A stretch of 64,000 bases of DNA from Paenalicyclobacillus macrosporangiidus (GCF_900116805.1 NZ_FPBV01000005.1:62001-126000), one strand, 5' to 3'. Shown: positions 17,332-29,362, numbered from the stretch's first letter. A program made the numbers and translations. Notes: generated by a model from the letters alone, not told the origin.

Positions 17332-18522
17332 ATGTGGACGGGATGGATGACGGTCGTGGGCGGGATCGGACTGGTGGCGCTGAATCTCGGGTTGTCCGTG
17401 TGGATTGCCCGGCACACGCGGCGTTTGTTCCGGCGTCTGGGGTCTGCCGAGCAGGCGTTGTACCGGCACCGGCTGCTGTCGCAGTACGTGTTCGGCGTCG
17501 TCATGCTGGCGACGTGCATCGCCGCGCCGCTGTCGATGGTTCGCTATCTGCGGCCGCTTGGCCATGCGGGCGGCGCCATCGCGGTGGTGTTGTCGGCCCT
17601 CGTCGTGGTTGGATTGACGCTGGCGCACCAGGCCATCCAACACCCGGTGCTGCGCGAGATCCGGCAGACAGCCGAGACGCGCAGAGAGCAGGCGGGGCAG
17701 GCGCTGCGCTGGCTGGCGCTGATCCTGGTGCCGGTGGTGTTGTGGAACCTGGCCGTGGTGTGGATTCCCGATTCCATTCAGAACGCGCTCGACAACAATC
17801 GCCTGATGAGCCTGCTGCTGCCGTTGGTGTTCGTGACGGCGCTGAACCTGTTGCTTCCGTTGTTCCTCAGGTGGACGCTGCGCGCCCGCCCGATGCCCGC
17901 TTCGGGGCTCCGCGACGCGCTGGAGGCATTCGCCCTCCGGGCGGGCCTGGGCAAGGTCGGGCTGTTTGTCTGGTCCTCCCGCAGGGGACGCCAGGCCAAC
18001 GCCCTGGTGTCGGGTTACCTTCACAAGCACATCTACCTGGCCGACTACCTGCTGGATCACCTGACCCAGGAGGAGGTGGAGGCCGTCATCGCCCACGAAA
18101 TTGGGCACGTGAAGCGGCATCACCTGTGGATTCGCCTGTTGCTCGTGGTGGGCTGGGTGCCGCTGGTGGAGGCCATCGGATGGCTTGGGGACACCTACGC
18201 GCCGGATGCACCCGACTGGGCTGCGGTGGGGGTCCTCTTGCTCTTGTTTTTCGTCTACTTCGGGTTCACCGTCCGCTACGTGAGCCGCGTTCAGGAGCGG
18301 CAGGCGGACGCGTACGTGCTGCAGTTGGGCATCCCTGCGCCTGTGTTCATCTCCGCGCTGCTCAAGCTCGCCCGGCTCAACCAGGCGACTGTACGCCTGC
18401 ACCGCTGGGACGAGCGGCTGCAGACGCATCCTTCGTTTGCGCGCCGCATCGAGTGGATCGCGCAGCGGGCGCAGCTGCCAAGCCAGATGGTGGACGACAT
18501 GAGGGCGACGATTTTGCACTGA
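17332..18522 (+). CDS. M48-family integral membrane zinc metalloprotease
   Basis: A 396-residue peptidase similar to the CAAX-prenyl protease 1/HtpX group. The zinc site HEIGH with flanking VIAHEIGHVKRHH lies near residue 262, and the third ligand Glu is probably in SRVQERQADAY. About six hydrophobic helices surround it, placing the active site at the cytoplasmic membrane. The ATG at 17332 is chosen because the long open frame to its left is the complement of the radical SAM gene. The final codons ATT-TTG-CAC-TGA belong to a 25-bp repeated unit that continues past the stop, so the natural C-terminus may have been replaced by an IS end. Confidence 0.8.
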   Translation: MWTGWMTVVGGIGLVALNLGLSVWIARHTRRLFRRLGSAEQALYRHRLLSQYVFGVVMLATCIAAPLSMVRYLRPLGHAGGAIAVVLSALVVVGLTLAHQAIQHPVLREIRQTAETRREQAGQALRWLALILVPVVLWNLAVVWIPDSIQNALDNNRLMSLLLPLVFVTALNLLLPLFLRWTLRARPMPASGLRDALEAFALRAGLGKVGLFVWSSRRGRQANALVSGYLHKHIYLADYLLDHLTQEEVEAVIAHEIGHVKRHHLWIRLLLVVGWVPLVEAIGWLGDTYAPDAPDWAAVGVLLLLFFVYFGFTVRYVSRVQERQADAYVLQLGIPAPVFISALLKLARLNQATVRLHRWDERLQTHPSFARRIEWIAQRAQLPSQMVDDMRATILH

Positions 18523-18561
18523 CCGGCAGTACGGAATTTACACTGAAGCGGCGGTACGGAA
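18512..18561 (+). repeat. Tandem pair of related 25-bp units at the M48 gene end
   Basis: Unit one (18512-18536) and unit two (18537-18561) both carry CACTGA near the start and end in GTACGGAA. The motif CGAYRATTTTGCAYTRA is shared by 18508-18522 and by the complement of 14058-14074. They look like terminal repeats of a vanished insertion sequence. Unit one provides the stop codon of the protease gene. Confidence 0.45.
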
Positions 18562-18583
18562 GATCAGGAAAAACCAGATATGG

Positions 18584-18610
18584 TTGACCGCAAGGCCCTC
18601 ATGGTAGAAT
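18584..18610 (+). promoter_or_regulatory. Possible promoter of the beta-oxidation operon
   Basis: TTGACC at 18584-18589 and TAGAAT at 18605-18610 are 15 bases apart, shorter than ideal. A start near 18617 would place the perfect palindrome at 18666 about 50 bases downstream. Only a moderate call. Confidence 0.4.
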
Positions 18611-18665
18611 GAACGCATGACGGGATGCCGAAGTCTCTCACACGCGTTCTTTGTAAAGCTCATCG

Positions 18666-18681
18666 TACCGACCGGTCGGTA
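18666..18681 (+). promoter_or_regulatory. Perfect 16-bp palindrome, TetR-type operator candidate
   Basis: TACCGACCGGTCGGTA is a perfect inverted repeat 75 bases before the fadF start. TetR-family regulators of acyl-CoA metabolism (FadR, PaaR and similar) commonly bind palindromes of the ACCGnnCGGT kind. No regulator gene is adjacent, so the ligand is unknown. Confidence 0.6.
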
Positions 18682-18755
18682 GGGACGGTACGTGTCACCG
18701 GCGTTCGTGTGGTGAGGTTGTTGCGGGCCGGTGGATTGGGGAGGGGAGACGGAGA

Positions 18756-20744
18756 GTGTCGACCACTGGGTATATTGTGCAGGGTGTGGTGTTCGTCCTG
18801 GTTTTCGGCACCGCGCTCTACCTGTTCGGCAAAGCCATCTGGGATCGCTACCGGTTTTTGCGGTTGGGGGCGAAAGAGGAGTCCCGCACCCAGGATCCGG
18901 GGCGGCGGTTCGCCGGGTTTCTTGAATTCGTGCTCGCCCAGCGCAAGGTGTTGGCCGAACCGTCGGGCATTGCCCACTTCTTCATCTTCTGGGGCTTTCT
19001 CGTCCTCGTCTTCGGCGATCTCGATTTCATCGTCTTTCATCTGACCCGTTGGCATCTGCCGTGGGCCACATCGCCCGTGTACCTGTTCATCCAGGAGATG
19101 TTCTCCGCCTTCGTCCTCGTCGCCGTCGTGCTCGGCCTCATTCGCCGTTATGCCATGCGCCCGATGCGCGTCGAGGCTTCCTTCGAGGCGGGGCTCATCC
19201 TGGGGCTCATCGGCACCATCGTCCTCACGTACTACGTGGCGACGGCCGCGGATCTCGTTCTGGACGGCGTCTCGCCGGGGTGGTGGTCCCCCGTTGTCAA
19301 CGCCATCGCCGGCGGCCTGGCCGGGTCGTCTCCCGGCGCCCTGTTGGCCATCGCCGAGGTCTGCTTCTGGATCCACATCCTGTGCATCTCGACGTTCCTG
19401 TATTTCATCCCGCGGTCGAAGCACCTGCACATGATTGGCGCCATGTTCAACTGGTACTTCCGCAAGCTCGATCCCCCGGGCAAACTCCGGAAACTCGACC
19501 TGGAGGACGAGAGCGTCGAGGAGTTCGGCGTGGGCCGCATCGAGCAGTTCACCTGGAAGCAACTGCTCGACGGGTACGCCTGTACCGAGTGTGGCCGATG
19601 CCACGTCTCCTGCCCGGCCACCCTGTCCGGGAAGCCGCTGTCGCCGAAGTACCTGATCATCAAGATGAAAGAGTCCCTGGTCGCCCAGGGTCCCGGTATG
19701 TTGGCGCAGATGGCTGCGGGCGCGGAGAACGTGCAGTCTGAGTCGCTGTTCGTGAATACCTTCAGCGAAGAGGAGATCTGGGCTTGCACCACCTGCCGCG
19801 CCTGCGAGGAAGCTTGCCCGGTGGCCAACGAGCACGTGCAGGCCATCGTCGACATGCGGCGTTATCTGGTGCTGACGGAAGGCAAGGCGTCGCCGGAGGT
19901 CAACAAGGTGTTCGCCAATCTCGAGCGCCAGTCCAACGAGTGGGGCATCAACCGGCGCGAGCGCGCCGCGTGGGCGAAGGACCTGCCGGTCAAGACGATG
20001 GCCGAGGTGGACGGCCAAGCCGAGTACCTGTACTTCGTCGGCACGGCGGCTTCCTTTGATCAACGCAACCAGAAGATCGCCCAGGCCTTCGCGAAGATCC
20101 TGCTGGCCGCCGGGGTCGACTTCGCCATCCTCGGCGCCGAGGAGGAGAGCGACGGCGACTCCGCGCGCCGCCTGGGCAACGAGTTTCTGTATCAGGAATT
20201 CGTCCAGCGCAACATCGAGATCTTCCAGACGTACGGCGTCAAGAAGATCATCACCACCGACCCGCACGCGTACAACACGTTCAAGAACGAGTATCCCGAC
20301 TTCGGCTTCGAGGCCGAGGTGTACCATGCCACCGAATTCGCCGCCAAGCTGTTGGAGGAAGGCAAGATCAAGCCGGTCAAGCGGATCGACAAGACCATCA
20401 CCTACCACGACTCCTGCTACCTCGGCCGTTACAACGGCATCTACGACGCGCCGCGGTACATCCTCCAGTCCATCCCCGGCGTCCAGCTGGTGGAGATGGA
20501 ACGAAACCGCAACAAGGCGATGTGCTGCGGCGCGGGCGGCGGCGGGATGTTCAAGGAGGAGACCGGAACGCGCATCAACGTCATGCGCGCGAAGCAGGCC
20601 CTCGACACCGGGGCCGACATCGTCGGCACCGCCTGTCCGTACTGCATGACCATGTTGATTGACGGCACCAAGGCCAACGGGGCCGAGGACCGGTTGCAGA
20701 CGTTCGACGTCCTTGAGCTGTTGGCAGAGTCACTGGCCGTGTGA
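18756..20744 (+). CDS. fadF: FadF-type membrane Fe-S oxidoreductase (Etf to quinone)
   Basis: A 662-residue protein. The N-terminal third is membrane-embedded (about five helices, NarI-like). It is followed by two [4Fe-4S] ferredoxin motifs, CTECGRCHVSCP near residue 275 and CTTCRACEEACP near 345, and a C-terminal CCG-domain region with CCGAGGGG. The layout matches Bacillus FadF (YwjF) and Geobacter EMO, which pass electrons from Etf to menaquinone. The GTG at 18756 is preceded by GGGGAGGGGAGACGGAG. It heads the operon fadF-thiolase-hbd-acd-acd-meaB, and the operator-like palindrome lies upstream. In Bacillus the homologue also precedes acdA and rpoE, so this order is ancestral. Confidence 0.9.
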   Translation: MSTTGYIVQGVVFVLVFGTALYLFGKAIWDRYRFLRLGAKEESRTQDPGRRFAGFLEFVLAQRKVLAEPSGIAHFFIFWGFLVLVFGDLDFIVFHLTRWHLPWATSPVYLFIQEMFSAFVLVAVVLGLIRRYAMRPMRVEASFEAGLILGLIGTIVLTYYVATAADLVLDGVSPGWWSPVVNAIAGGLAGSSPGALLAIAEVCFWIHILCISTFLYFIPRSKHLHMIGAMFNWYFRKLDPPGKLRKLDLEDESVEEFGVGRIEQFTWKQLLDGYACTECGRCHVSCPATLSGKPLSPKYLIIKMKESLVAQGPGMLAQMAAGAENVQSESLFVNTFSEEEIWACTTCRACEEACPVANEHVQAIVDMRRYLVLTEGKASPEVNKVFANLERQSNEWGINRRERAAWAKDLPVKTMAEVDGQAEYLYFVGTAASFDQRNQKIAQAFAKILLAAGVDFAILGAEEESDGDSARRLGNEFLYQEFVQRNIEIFQTYGVKKIITTDPHAYNTFKNEYPDFGFEAEVYHATEFAAKLLEEGKIKPVKRIDKTITYHDSCYLGRYNGIYDAPRYILQSIPGVQLVEMERNRNKAMCCGAGGGGMFKEETGTRINVMRAKQALDTGADIVGTACPYCMTMLIDGTKANGAEDRLQTFDVLELLAESLAV

Positions 20745-20825
20745 GCCGCGTGCGCGGCCGCACAAGATCCAGAGGCGGTGGCTGCGCAGCCGCCGCCCAC
20801 CCCCCTCGGGGAGGAGGAATGGACG

Positions 20826-22007
20826 ATGGCAAGGTCGGCCATTGTAAGCGCTATCCGAACCCCGTTTGGACGGTTTCAAGGTGTATTGGCGCCCAAGCGG
20901 GCCGTGGAGCTGGGCGGCATCGCCATCCGGGCGGCAATGGAGCGGGCACAGGTGGATCCCGGCGAGATTGACCACGTCCTGATGGGCATGGTCCTGCAGG
21001 GCGGCGCGGGCCAGATCCCGTCGCGGCAGGCGGCCCGCCTGGCCGGGCTGCCTTGGGAGACGCCGTCGATCACGGTGAACAAGGTGTGCGCCTCGGGTCT
21101 TCGAGCGGTCACTCTGGCCGACGCGCTCATCCGGGCCGGCGACATCCGCGCCGCCGTCGCCGGCGGCATGGAGAGCATGTCGAACGCGCCCTACGCGCTC
21201 CCGGGCGCGCGCAAGGGGCTGCGCATGGGCGACGGTGTGGTCATTGATCTCATGACGCATGACGGGTTGACCTGCGCGTTCCACCAGGTGCATATGGCGG
21301 CCCTCGGCAGCCGGGTGGCGAAGGAGTACGGCATCTCCCGCGAGGCGCAGGACGCCTGGGCGTTGCGCAGCCATCAGCGGGCGGTGGCGGCCATCCAGGA
21401 GGGCCGGCTGGCGGAGGAGATCGTCCCGGTGACCGTTGAGGATCGCAAGGGGACGTACGTGGTGCGCGAGGATGAGGCGCCCCGGCCGGACACCTCGCTG
21501 GAGAAGCTGGCGGCGCTGCCGCCCGTGTTCGATCCCGAGGGCACCATCACCGCCGGCAACGCCCCTGGCGTCAACGACGGTGCCGCGGCCTTGGTGGTGA
21601 TGTCGGAAGACTACGCCCGGGAGACGGGCCGGACACCGTTGGCGTACATCCTCGGCTACGCGGAGGTGGCGGCCGAGGCGGCGTACATCGCGACCACCCC
21701 CGGGCTCGCGATTCAAAAATTGCTGAACAAAACCGGCTATCGGCTGAAGGACATCGACCTGTTTGAAGTGAACGAGGCCTTCGCGGCGGTCGTCCTCACA
21801 TCGGGGCAGATGGTCGGTTGGGACGAGAGCAAGGTGAACGTCAACGGCGGGGCCATCGCCTTGGGACATCCCATCGGGGCGAGTGGGGCGAGAATTCTCA
21901 CCACGCTGATCCACGAGCTGCGCCGCCGGGGCGGCGGCCGCGGCATCGCGGCCATTTGCAGCGGCGCGGCCCAGGGAGACGCCGTGTTGGTGGAGGTGCC
22001 GGGCTGA
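20826..22007 (+). CDS. Acetyl-CoA C-acetyltransferase (thiolase)
   Basis: Cleaves acetoacetyl-CoA or 3-ketoacyl-CoA with CoA to acetyl-CoA, or the reverse. Active-site residues are visible: nucleophilic Cys in NKVCASG (about residue 88), His in [10 protein letters not shown] and the second Cys in CSGAAQGD. At 393 residues it is a standard degradative/biosynthetic type II thiolase. The ATG at 20826 follows GGGGAGGA. It stands second in the beta-oxidation operon, and its C4 substrate would be the end product of crotonyl-CoA oxidation in the lysine pathway. Confidence 0.93.
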   Translation: MARSAIVSAIRTPFGRFQGVLAPKRAVELGGIAIRAAMERAQVDPGEIDHVLMGMVLQGGAGQIPSRQAARLAGLPWETPSITVNKVCASGLRAVTLADALIRAGDIRAAVAGGMESMSNAPYALPGARKGLRMGDGVVIDLMTHDGLTCAFHQVHMAALGSRVAKEYGISREAQDAWALRSHQRAVAAIQEGRLAEEIVPVTVEDRKGTYVVREDEAPRPDTSLEKLAALPPVFDPEGTITAGNAPGVNDGAAALVVMSEDYARETGRTPLAYILGYAEVAAEAAYIATTPGLAIQKLLNKTGYRLKDIDLFEVNEAFAAVVLTSGQMVGWDESKVNVNGGAIALGHPIGASGARILTTLIHELRRRGGGRGIAAICSGAAQGDAVLVEVPG

Positions 22008-22075
22008 CCCCGGCTCGGCCCGCGCGGCCAGGACCGGGCTCGTCAGGACATGCGCAAGAGGAGGAGACGGCTGGC

Positions 22076-22927
22076 ATGGACATTCGCAACGTGCTCGTGG
22101 CGGGCGCTGGCCAGATGGGCAGCGGGATTGCCCAGGTGGCGGCGCAGGCGGGCCTGGAGGTCCTGTTGTACGACATCGCGGAGGAGTTCACCCAACGGGG
22201 GCTCTCGGGCATCCGGAAGAATCTGGCCCGCAGCGTGGAGAAGGGCCGGTTGACACAAGCGGAGATGGACGAGGTGCTGGGCCGCATCCGGACGTCCACC
22301 GACCTGGATCAGGCCGCCGCGTGCGACATGGCCATCGAGGCGGTCACCGAAAACCTGCAGGTCAAGCTGGATCTGTTCCGCCGGTTGGACGAGATCCTGC
22401 CGGCTCACGCCATCCTCGCAAGCAACACCTCGTCGCTGCCCATCACGCAACTCGCGGCGGTGACGGGACGGCCGGAGCAGGTCATCGGCATGCACTTCAT
22501 GAACCCCGTTCCGGTGATGAAGCTGGTCGAGGTCATCCGCGGCCTCGCCACGGCGGACGCCGTGTACGAGGCGGTCAAGACATTGGCGGAACGCATGGGC
22601 AAGACCACGGTCGAGGTGCGGGATTTCCCGGGTTTTGTGTCCAACCGCGTCCTGATGCCGATGATCAACGAGGCCATCTACTGCGTGTACGAAGGCGTGG
22701 CGTCCGTCGAAGATGTCGACCAGGTGATGAAACTGGGCATGAATCACCCGATGGGGCCGCTGACCCTGGCGGATTTCATCGGGCTCGACACCTGTCTGGC
22801 CATCCTCGAGGTCCTCTATGAGGGCTTCGGCGATCCGAAGTACCGGCCCTGCCCGCTCTTGCGCCAATACGTTCAGGCCGGCTGGCTGGGCAAGAAGACC
22901 GGGCGAGGATTCTACCAATACACCTGA
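22076..22927 (+). CDS. 3-hydroxybutyryl-CoA dehydrogenase
   Basis: Oxidises 3-hydroxybutyryl-CoA to acetoacetyl-CoA with NAD. The Rossmann loop is [11 protein letters not shown] at residue 9, the catalytic block is [18 protein letters not shown], and [16 protein letters not shown] belongs to the C-terminal helical domain. Its 283 residues are the family norm (Hbd/MmgB). The ATG at 22076 follows GAGGAGGAGA. It lies 69 bases after the thiolase, which takes its product. No enoyl-CoA hydratase accompanies them in this operon. Confidence 0.93.
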   Translation: MDIRNVLVAGAGQMGSGIAQVAAQAGLEVLLYDIAEEFTQRGLSGIRKNLARSVEKGRLTQAEMDEVLGRIRTSTDLDQAAACDMAIEAVTENLQVKLDLFRRLDEILPAHAILASNTSSLPITQLAAVTGRPEQVIGMHFMNPVPVMKLVEVIRGLATADAVYEAVKTLAERMGKTTVEVRDFPGFVSNRVLMPMINEAIYCVYEGVASVEDVDQVMKLGMNHPMGPLTLADFIGLDTCLAILEVLYEGFGDPKYRPCPLLRQYVQAGWLGKKTGRGFYQYT

Positions 22928-23052
22928 GTCCACCGGAGACACCTGCGTCCGGCGGATACACCTGAGCCACCGGCGGGGGCGTCCGTGCCAGACACCCTCC
23001 CCTCTGGGATTCGTCCACCGCGGTGCAGACATCGGAGAAAGGGGGCGGCTTC

Positions 23053-24195
23053 GTGGATTTCACGCTCACCGCCGAGCAATCGCAGATGCGGCAACTGGTG
23101 CGCTCCTTTGCCCGCGACGTCATCGCGCCGAGGGCGTCGGAGATTGACCGGACCGACCGGTTCCCGCGAGATCTCATCCGGCAGATGGGGGAACTCGGCC
23201 TGATGGGCCTGCCCATCCCGGAGGCGTACGGCGGGGTGGGTGCCGATTACCTGTCGTACGTCCTCGCCATCGAGGAGATCTCGTACGCCTCGGCCGCCGT
23301 CGGGGTCATCCTGGCGGTGCACACGTCCGTCGGGACGTTCCCCATCCTGTATTTCGGCACCGATGCGCAGCGCCAGCGCTATCTGCCCAAACTGGCGAGC
23401 GGAGAATGGGTGGCCGCCTTCGCGTTGACGGAGCCGGACGCGGGATCGGACGCGGCGGCCATCCGGACGCGCGCGGTGCGGGACGGAGACGATTACGTCA
23501 TCAACGGCAACAAGGTGTTCATCACCAACGCGAGCGATGCCGACCTGTTCTGCGTATTCGCCGTCACCGACACACGCCGGGGAAAACGGGGGCTGACCGC
23601 GTTTCTGGTGGAGCGCGGGACGCCGGGGCTCGTCATCGGGCGGAAGTTGGAGAAGATGGGGCTCAACGGGTCGGGCACCTGCGAGCTGGTGTTCGAGGAC
23701 ATGCGCGTCCCGGCGGAGAACCGGCTGGGCCAGGAAGGCGAGGGGTTCTCCATCGCCATGCGCCTGCTCGACGGCGGACGCATCGGCATCGCCGCTCAGG
23801 GGCTCGGCATCGCCCGGGCCGCCTTCGACGCGGCGCACGCGTACGTGCGGCGGCGCCGGCAGTTCGGCCAGGAGATCTTCCAATTCCAGGGCGTGCAGTT
23901 CATGCTCGCCGACATGGCGACGAAGATTGAGGCGGCGCGCTGGCTGGTCTACCACGCGGCAGTTTTGCGTCAGAACGGGCAACCATGCACGCGGGAGGCG
24001 TCGATGGCGAAGCTGTTCGCCACCGACACCGCCATGCAGGTGACCACCGACGCGGTGCAGTTGTTCGGTGGCTACGGCTACGTCAAGGAGTATCCGGTCG
24101 AGCGTTACATGCGGGATGCCAAGGTCACCCAGATCTACGAGGGGACGAATCAGATTCAGCGGATGGTCATCGCGCGCCATCTGCCGCGCGCATAA
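23053..24195 (+). CDS. Acyl-CoA dehydrogenase (short-chain type), first copy
   Basis: A 380-residue FAD-dependent dehydrogenase that introduces an alpha-beta double bond in short acyl-CoAs and hands electrons to Etf. Typical blocks are ALTEPDAGSDAA, NGNKVFITNAS and the C-terminal [17 protein letters not shown]. The catalytic glutamate is likely in QIYEGTNQIQR. The GTG at 23053 is preferred over an ATG ten codons upstream because AGAAAGGGGG lies at 23036-23045. It and the next gene are paralogues. Chain-length preference cannot be read from the sequence. Confidence 0.92.
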   Translation: MDFTLTAEQSQMRQLVRSFARDVIAPRASEIDRTDRFPRDLIRQMGELGLMGLPIPEAYGGVGADYLSYVLAIEEISYASAAVGVILAVHTSVGTFPILYFGTDAQRQRYLPKLASGEWVAAFALTEPDAGSDAAAIRTRAVRDGDDYVINGNKVFITNASDADLFCVFAVTDTRRGKRGLTAFLVERGTPGLVIGRKLEKMGLNGSGTCELVFEDMRVPAENRLGQEGEGFSIAMRLLDGGRIGIAAQGLGIARAAFDAAHAYVRRRRQFGQEIFQFQGVQFMLADMATKIEAARWLVYHAAVLRQNGQPCTREASMAKLFATDTAMQVTTDAVQLFGGYGYVKEYPVERYMRDAKVTQIYEGTNQIQRMVIARHLPRA

Positions 24196-24303
24196 CGAGG
24201 GGGGCGTGCCGCACGGCGGCTCGCTTCACGGCAACCGGGGAGCGGCTCGCTTCGACGCAGGAAGGGAGCGGCGCACCCTCCTCCAGGAGAGGAGAGCGGA
24301 TCC

Positions 24304-25452
24304 ATGGACTTTGTGTTGGACAAGGAGCATGAACAGCTCCGCGCGCTGGTGCGCGAGTTCGCGGAGCGGGAGCTGGCGCCGGGGGCTGCGGAGCGAGATG
24401 AGGCGGAGCGGTTTGATCGCGCGTTGTTCGACAAGATGGCCGATCTCGGCCTGACGGGCATCCCCTGGCCGGAAGCGTACGGCGGCGCCGGGATGGACTA
24501 TCTGGCCTACGTGATCGCCGTGGAGGAGATCTCCCGGGTGGACGCGTCGATGGGGGTGTGCCTGTCGGCGCACACCAGCCTGGCCGGCTGGCCCATCTAC
24601 AAATTCGGCACCGAGGCGCAGAAGCAAAAGTACCTGCGCCCGATGGCCGAGGGCCGCTGGCTCGGCGCCTACGGCTTGACGGAGCCCGGTTCGGGATCGG
24701 ACGCCGCCGGCATGCGCACGACGGCCCGCCGCGAGGGGGACCACTACGTCCTGAACGGCAGCAAGGTGTTCATCACCAACGGCGGCCCCGCCGACGTGTA
24801 CGTGGTGTTCGCGCTGACGGATCCCGAGAAGCGCGCGCACGGTGTCACCGCGTTCATCGTGGAGAAAGGGATGCCCGGGTTCTCCATCGGGAAGAAGGAG
24901 AAGAAGATGGGCATCCGCGCGTCGACGACGGTGGAATTGGTGTTCGACAACTGCCGCGTCCCGGTGGAAAACCGTTTGGGCGACGAGGGATTCGGGTTTA
25001 AAATTGCCATGATGACCCTCGACGGCGGACGCAACGGCATCGCCGCGCAGGCGGTGGGCATCGCGCAAGGGGCGTTCGATCACGCGCGCGACTACGCCCT
25101 CTCCCGCCGCCAGTTCGGCAAGCCCATCGCGGAGCAGCAGGCCATCCAGTTCAAGCTGGCGGACATGGTCACGCAGATTGAGGCGGCACGGCTGTTGACG
25201 TACAAGGCCGCCTGGCTGGAGTCCCAGGGACTGCCGTACGGGCAGGCGTCGGCGATGAGCAAGGTGTTCGCGTCCGACACCGCCATGCGGGTGACGACGG
25301 AGGCGGTGCAGATCTTCGGCGGCTACGGCTACATCCGCGAGTATCCGGTCGAGCGGTACATGCGTGACGCGAAGATCACGCAGATCTACGAGGGGACCAA
25401 CGAGATCCAACGGCTCGTGATTGCCCGCGGCATTCTGCAGGCGCAGCGGTGA
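24304..25452 (+). CDS. acdA: Acyl-CoA dehydrogenase (AcdA-like), second copy
   Basis: A 382-residue paralogue of the preceding dehydrogenase. It shows [25 protein letters not shown] and [19 protein letters not shown], with catalytic Glu in [11 protein letters not shown]. Bacillus acdA (mmgC-like) holds the same place ahead of rpoE. The ATG at 24304 follows GGAGAGGAGAG. The next gene begins within its stop codon region (GTG overlapping TGA), although a later start for that gene is favoured. Two copies may divide chain lengths or serve separately in fatty-acid and branched-chain or lysine breakdown. Confidence 0.92.
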   Translation: MDFVLDKEHEQLRALVREFAERELAPGAAERDEAERFDRALFDKMADLGLTGIPWPEAYGGAGMDYLAYVIAVEEISRVDASMGVCLSAHTSLAGWPIYKFGTEAQKQKYLRPMAEGRWLGAYGLTEPGSGSDAAGMRTTARREGDHYVLNGSKVFITNGGPADVYVVFALTDPEKRAHGVTAFIVEKGMPGFSIGKKEKKMGIRASTTVELVFDNCRVPVENRLGDEGFGFKIAMMTLDGGRNGIAAQAVGIAQGAFDHARDYALSRRQFGKPIAEQQAIQFKLADMVTQIEAARLLTYKAAWLESQGLPYGQASAMSKVFASDTAMRVTTEAVQIFGGYGYIREYPVERYMRDAKITQIYEGTNEIQRLVIARGILQAQR

Positions 25453-25520
25453 CGGTGTGCGGGACCGCCGTGGCCGGCGGGCGAACGGGCGTCCGGCCGT
25501 TGGGGCAGAGGGGGAAGCGT

Positions 25521-26468
25521 GTGCATCCGTTGGCGGAACGTCTGGTCCGCGGCGACGTCCGGGCCTTGGCGCGCGCCTTGACCGTGCTGGAGAACGACGC
25601 CGAGGACAAGCGGGAGCTGTTGCAGAGCCTGTACCCGTACGCGGGGCGGGCACACGTGGTCGGGTTCACCGGATCCCCGGGAGCCGGAAAGAGCACGTTG
25701 GTGGACAGCGTGATCGCCCATGTGCGAGGACTGGGCCTGCGGGTCGGCGTGTTGGCGGTGGACCCGTCGAGCCCCTTCAGCGGCGGGGCGCTGCTCGGGG
25801 ATCGCGTGCGCATGCTGCGGCACAGCGGCGACCCGGGCGTGTACATCCGGAGCATGGGCAGCCGGGGAAGTCTCGGCGGGCTGGCGAAGTCGACCGGAGA
25901 GATGATGTATGCCCTGGAGGCATACGGTTGTGATGTGGTATTATTAGAGACTGTTGGCGTGGGGCAGGCGGAGCTCGACGTGATGTCCGTGGCGGACACG
26001 GTGGCGCTGGTCCTGACGCCCGGTGCCGGGGACCAGGTGCAGACCGCCAAGGCGGGCATCATGGAGATCGCCGACGTGTTCGTCGTCAACAAGAGCGATC
26101 TGCCCGGTGCCGACGCGGTGGTCCGGGAGATCTGGATGATGCTGCACGACAAACGAGCGTTTCGGGAAGACTGGCGTCCGCCGGTGGTCAAGGCGAGCGC
26201 CGCGCGGGGCGAGGGGCTCGCCGAGGTGTGGGAAGCGGTCACCGCCCATCGGGCGCACATCCAGGCGCACGGGCACTGGGAGACGCGCCGGCGCCGCCGG
26301 CATGAGCGGGAGACCCTGCGGTTGGTGGAAGCCGCCGTGCGGGAGCAGCTCCTGCGGCGCGCCCGGCAGGATCCGGAGTGGCGGGTCGTGCTCGCTGACC
26401 ACCGGGGGTTGGATCCGTATCAGGCCGCGGACCGCCTCTTGGCTCGATTGCCTCGCCTTGACATGTGA
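25521..26468 (+). CDS. meaB: MeaB/ArgK-type GTPase, B12-mutase chaperone
   Basis: A G3E-family GTPase that loads and protects adenosylcobalamin in acyl-CoA mutases. It has P-loop GSPGAGKST, switch region VDPSSPFSGGALLGDRVRM, VLLETVGVGQ and base-specificity motif NKSD. The GTG at 25521 follows AGAGGGGGAAG and gives 315 residues, starting with HPLAERLVRGDVRALARAL as in MeaB. A GTG overlapping the acdA stop at 25449 is possible but adds an atypical Gly/Arg-rich leader. No methylmalonyl- or isobutyryl-CoA mutase gene is in the window. Its client may be elsewhere. Confidence 0.88.
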   Translation: MHPLAERLVRGDVRALARALTVLENDAEDKRELLQSLYPYAGRAHVVGFTGSPGAGKSTLVDSVIAHVRGLGLRVGVLAVDPSSPFSGGALLGDRVRMLRHSGDPGVYIRSMGSRGSLGGLAKSTGEMMYALEAYGCDVVLLETVGVGQAELDVMSVADTVALVLTPGAGDQVQTAKAGIMEIADVFVVNKSDLPGADAVVREIWMMLHDKRAFREDWRPPVVKASAARGEGLAEVWEAVTAHRAHIQAHGHWETRRRRRHERETLRLVEAAVREQLLRRARQDPEWRVVLADHRGLDPYQAADRLLARLPRLDM

Positions 26469-26493
26469 CTCGGCCCGCGGGTTGTGATATAAT
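26465..26493 (+). promoter_or_regulatory. Extended -10 promoter of rpoE
   Basis: GTGACT at 26465-26470, a 17-base spacer, then TGATATAAT with TATAAT at 26488-26493 and the extended TG at 26485-26486. It overlaps the meaB stop codon and lies about 110 bases before rpoE, separating the housekeeping rpoE-pyrG unit from the beta-oxidation operon. Confidence 0.72.
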
Positions 26494-26604
26494 CCTCGTA
26501 TTTGTAACGGACGGCAATGATGGGAACCACGCCGCATGGTCAGGATCCGGCCGGGCGGCGTCTGAGAAGTGGCATCGTGCCGGTCGAAGGGGGAATATCG
26601 CCAG

Positions 26605-28855
<2,251 letters not shown>

Positions 28856-28871
28856 CGCCGCCGCCCAACAA

Positions 28872-28900
28872 GCAGGATTTTCCCTCTCCCGCGGCGAATT
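28872..28900 (+). promoter_or_regulatory. Sigma-H promoter of spo0F
   Basis: GCAGGATTT (28872-28880) fits the sigma-H -35 RNAGGAWWW, and GGCGAATT (28893-28900) fits the -10 RNNGAAWW, with a 12-base spacer. Bacillus spo0F is transcribed from a sigma-H promoter at sporulation onset. The site is 89 bases before the spo0F start. Confidence 0.82.
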
Positions 28901-28988
28901 TCTTGCCTGGCATCAGGCATGATCGGACAGCGGGTCGCCGCCGCCCTGGCATCTGTCGCCGGGGCGGACGGCGGGAGGGGGTACCAGG

Positions 28989-29360
28989 TTGGCAAAAAAA
29001 GTCCTCATCGTTGACGACCAATTCGGCATTCGCGTACTGCTCCAAGAAGTTCTTCTCCAAGAAGGCTACCAGGTGTTCCAAGCGGCCAACGGCCCCACCG
29101 CCCTGGAGATTGTGAAACAGGAATCACCGGACCTCATCTTGCTCGACATGAAGATCCCCGGCATGGACGGATTAGAGATCTTACGCAACCTGCGCAAAAT
29201 GGGCGCCGAGAGCAAGGTCATCATGATGACCGCTTACGGCGAGCTGGACCTCATTCAAGAGGCGATGGAGATGGGCGCCTTGGCGCATTTCACGAAGCCA
29301 TTCGACATCGACGAACTTCGCCAGGCGGTCAACGCTCACCTGATGTGGCCGGAGGGATGA
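28989..29360 (+). CDS. spo0F: Sporulation phosphorelay response regulator Spo0F
   Basis: A stand-alone receiver domain of 123 residues that takes phosphate from sporulation kinases and passes it to Spo0B. Receiver landmarks are the acidic pair in IVDDQ, the phospho-acceptor Asp in [13 protein letters not shown], the conserved Thr in MMTAYG and the Lys in TKPFD. No output domain exists. The TTG start at 28989 follows GGGAGGGGG. The sigma-H promoter upstream supports the sporulation role. Its stop is three bases before the kal start, an unusual coupling to a catabolic gene. Confidence 0.95.
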   Translation: MAKKVLIVDDQFGIRVLLQEVLLQEGYQVFQAANGPTALEIVKQESPDLILLDMKIPGMDGLEILRNLRKMGAESKVIMMTAYGELDLIQEAMEMGALAHFTKPFDIDELRQAVNAHLMWPEG

Positions 29361-29362
29361 GG

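Noticed and set aside
26458-26463. TTGACA as the -35 of the rpoE promoter
   Set aside because: It lies 24 bases from TATAAT, too far for a sigma-A promoter; GTGACT at 17 bases plus the extended -10 fits better.
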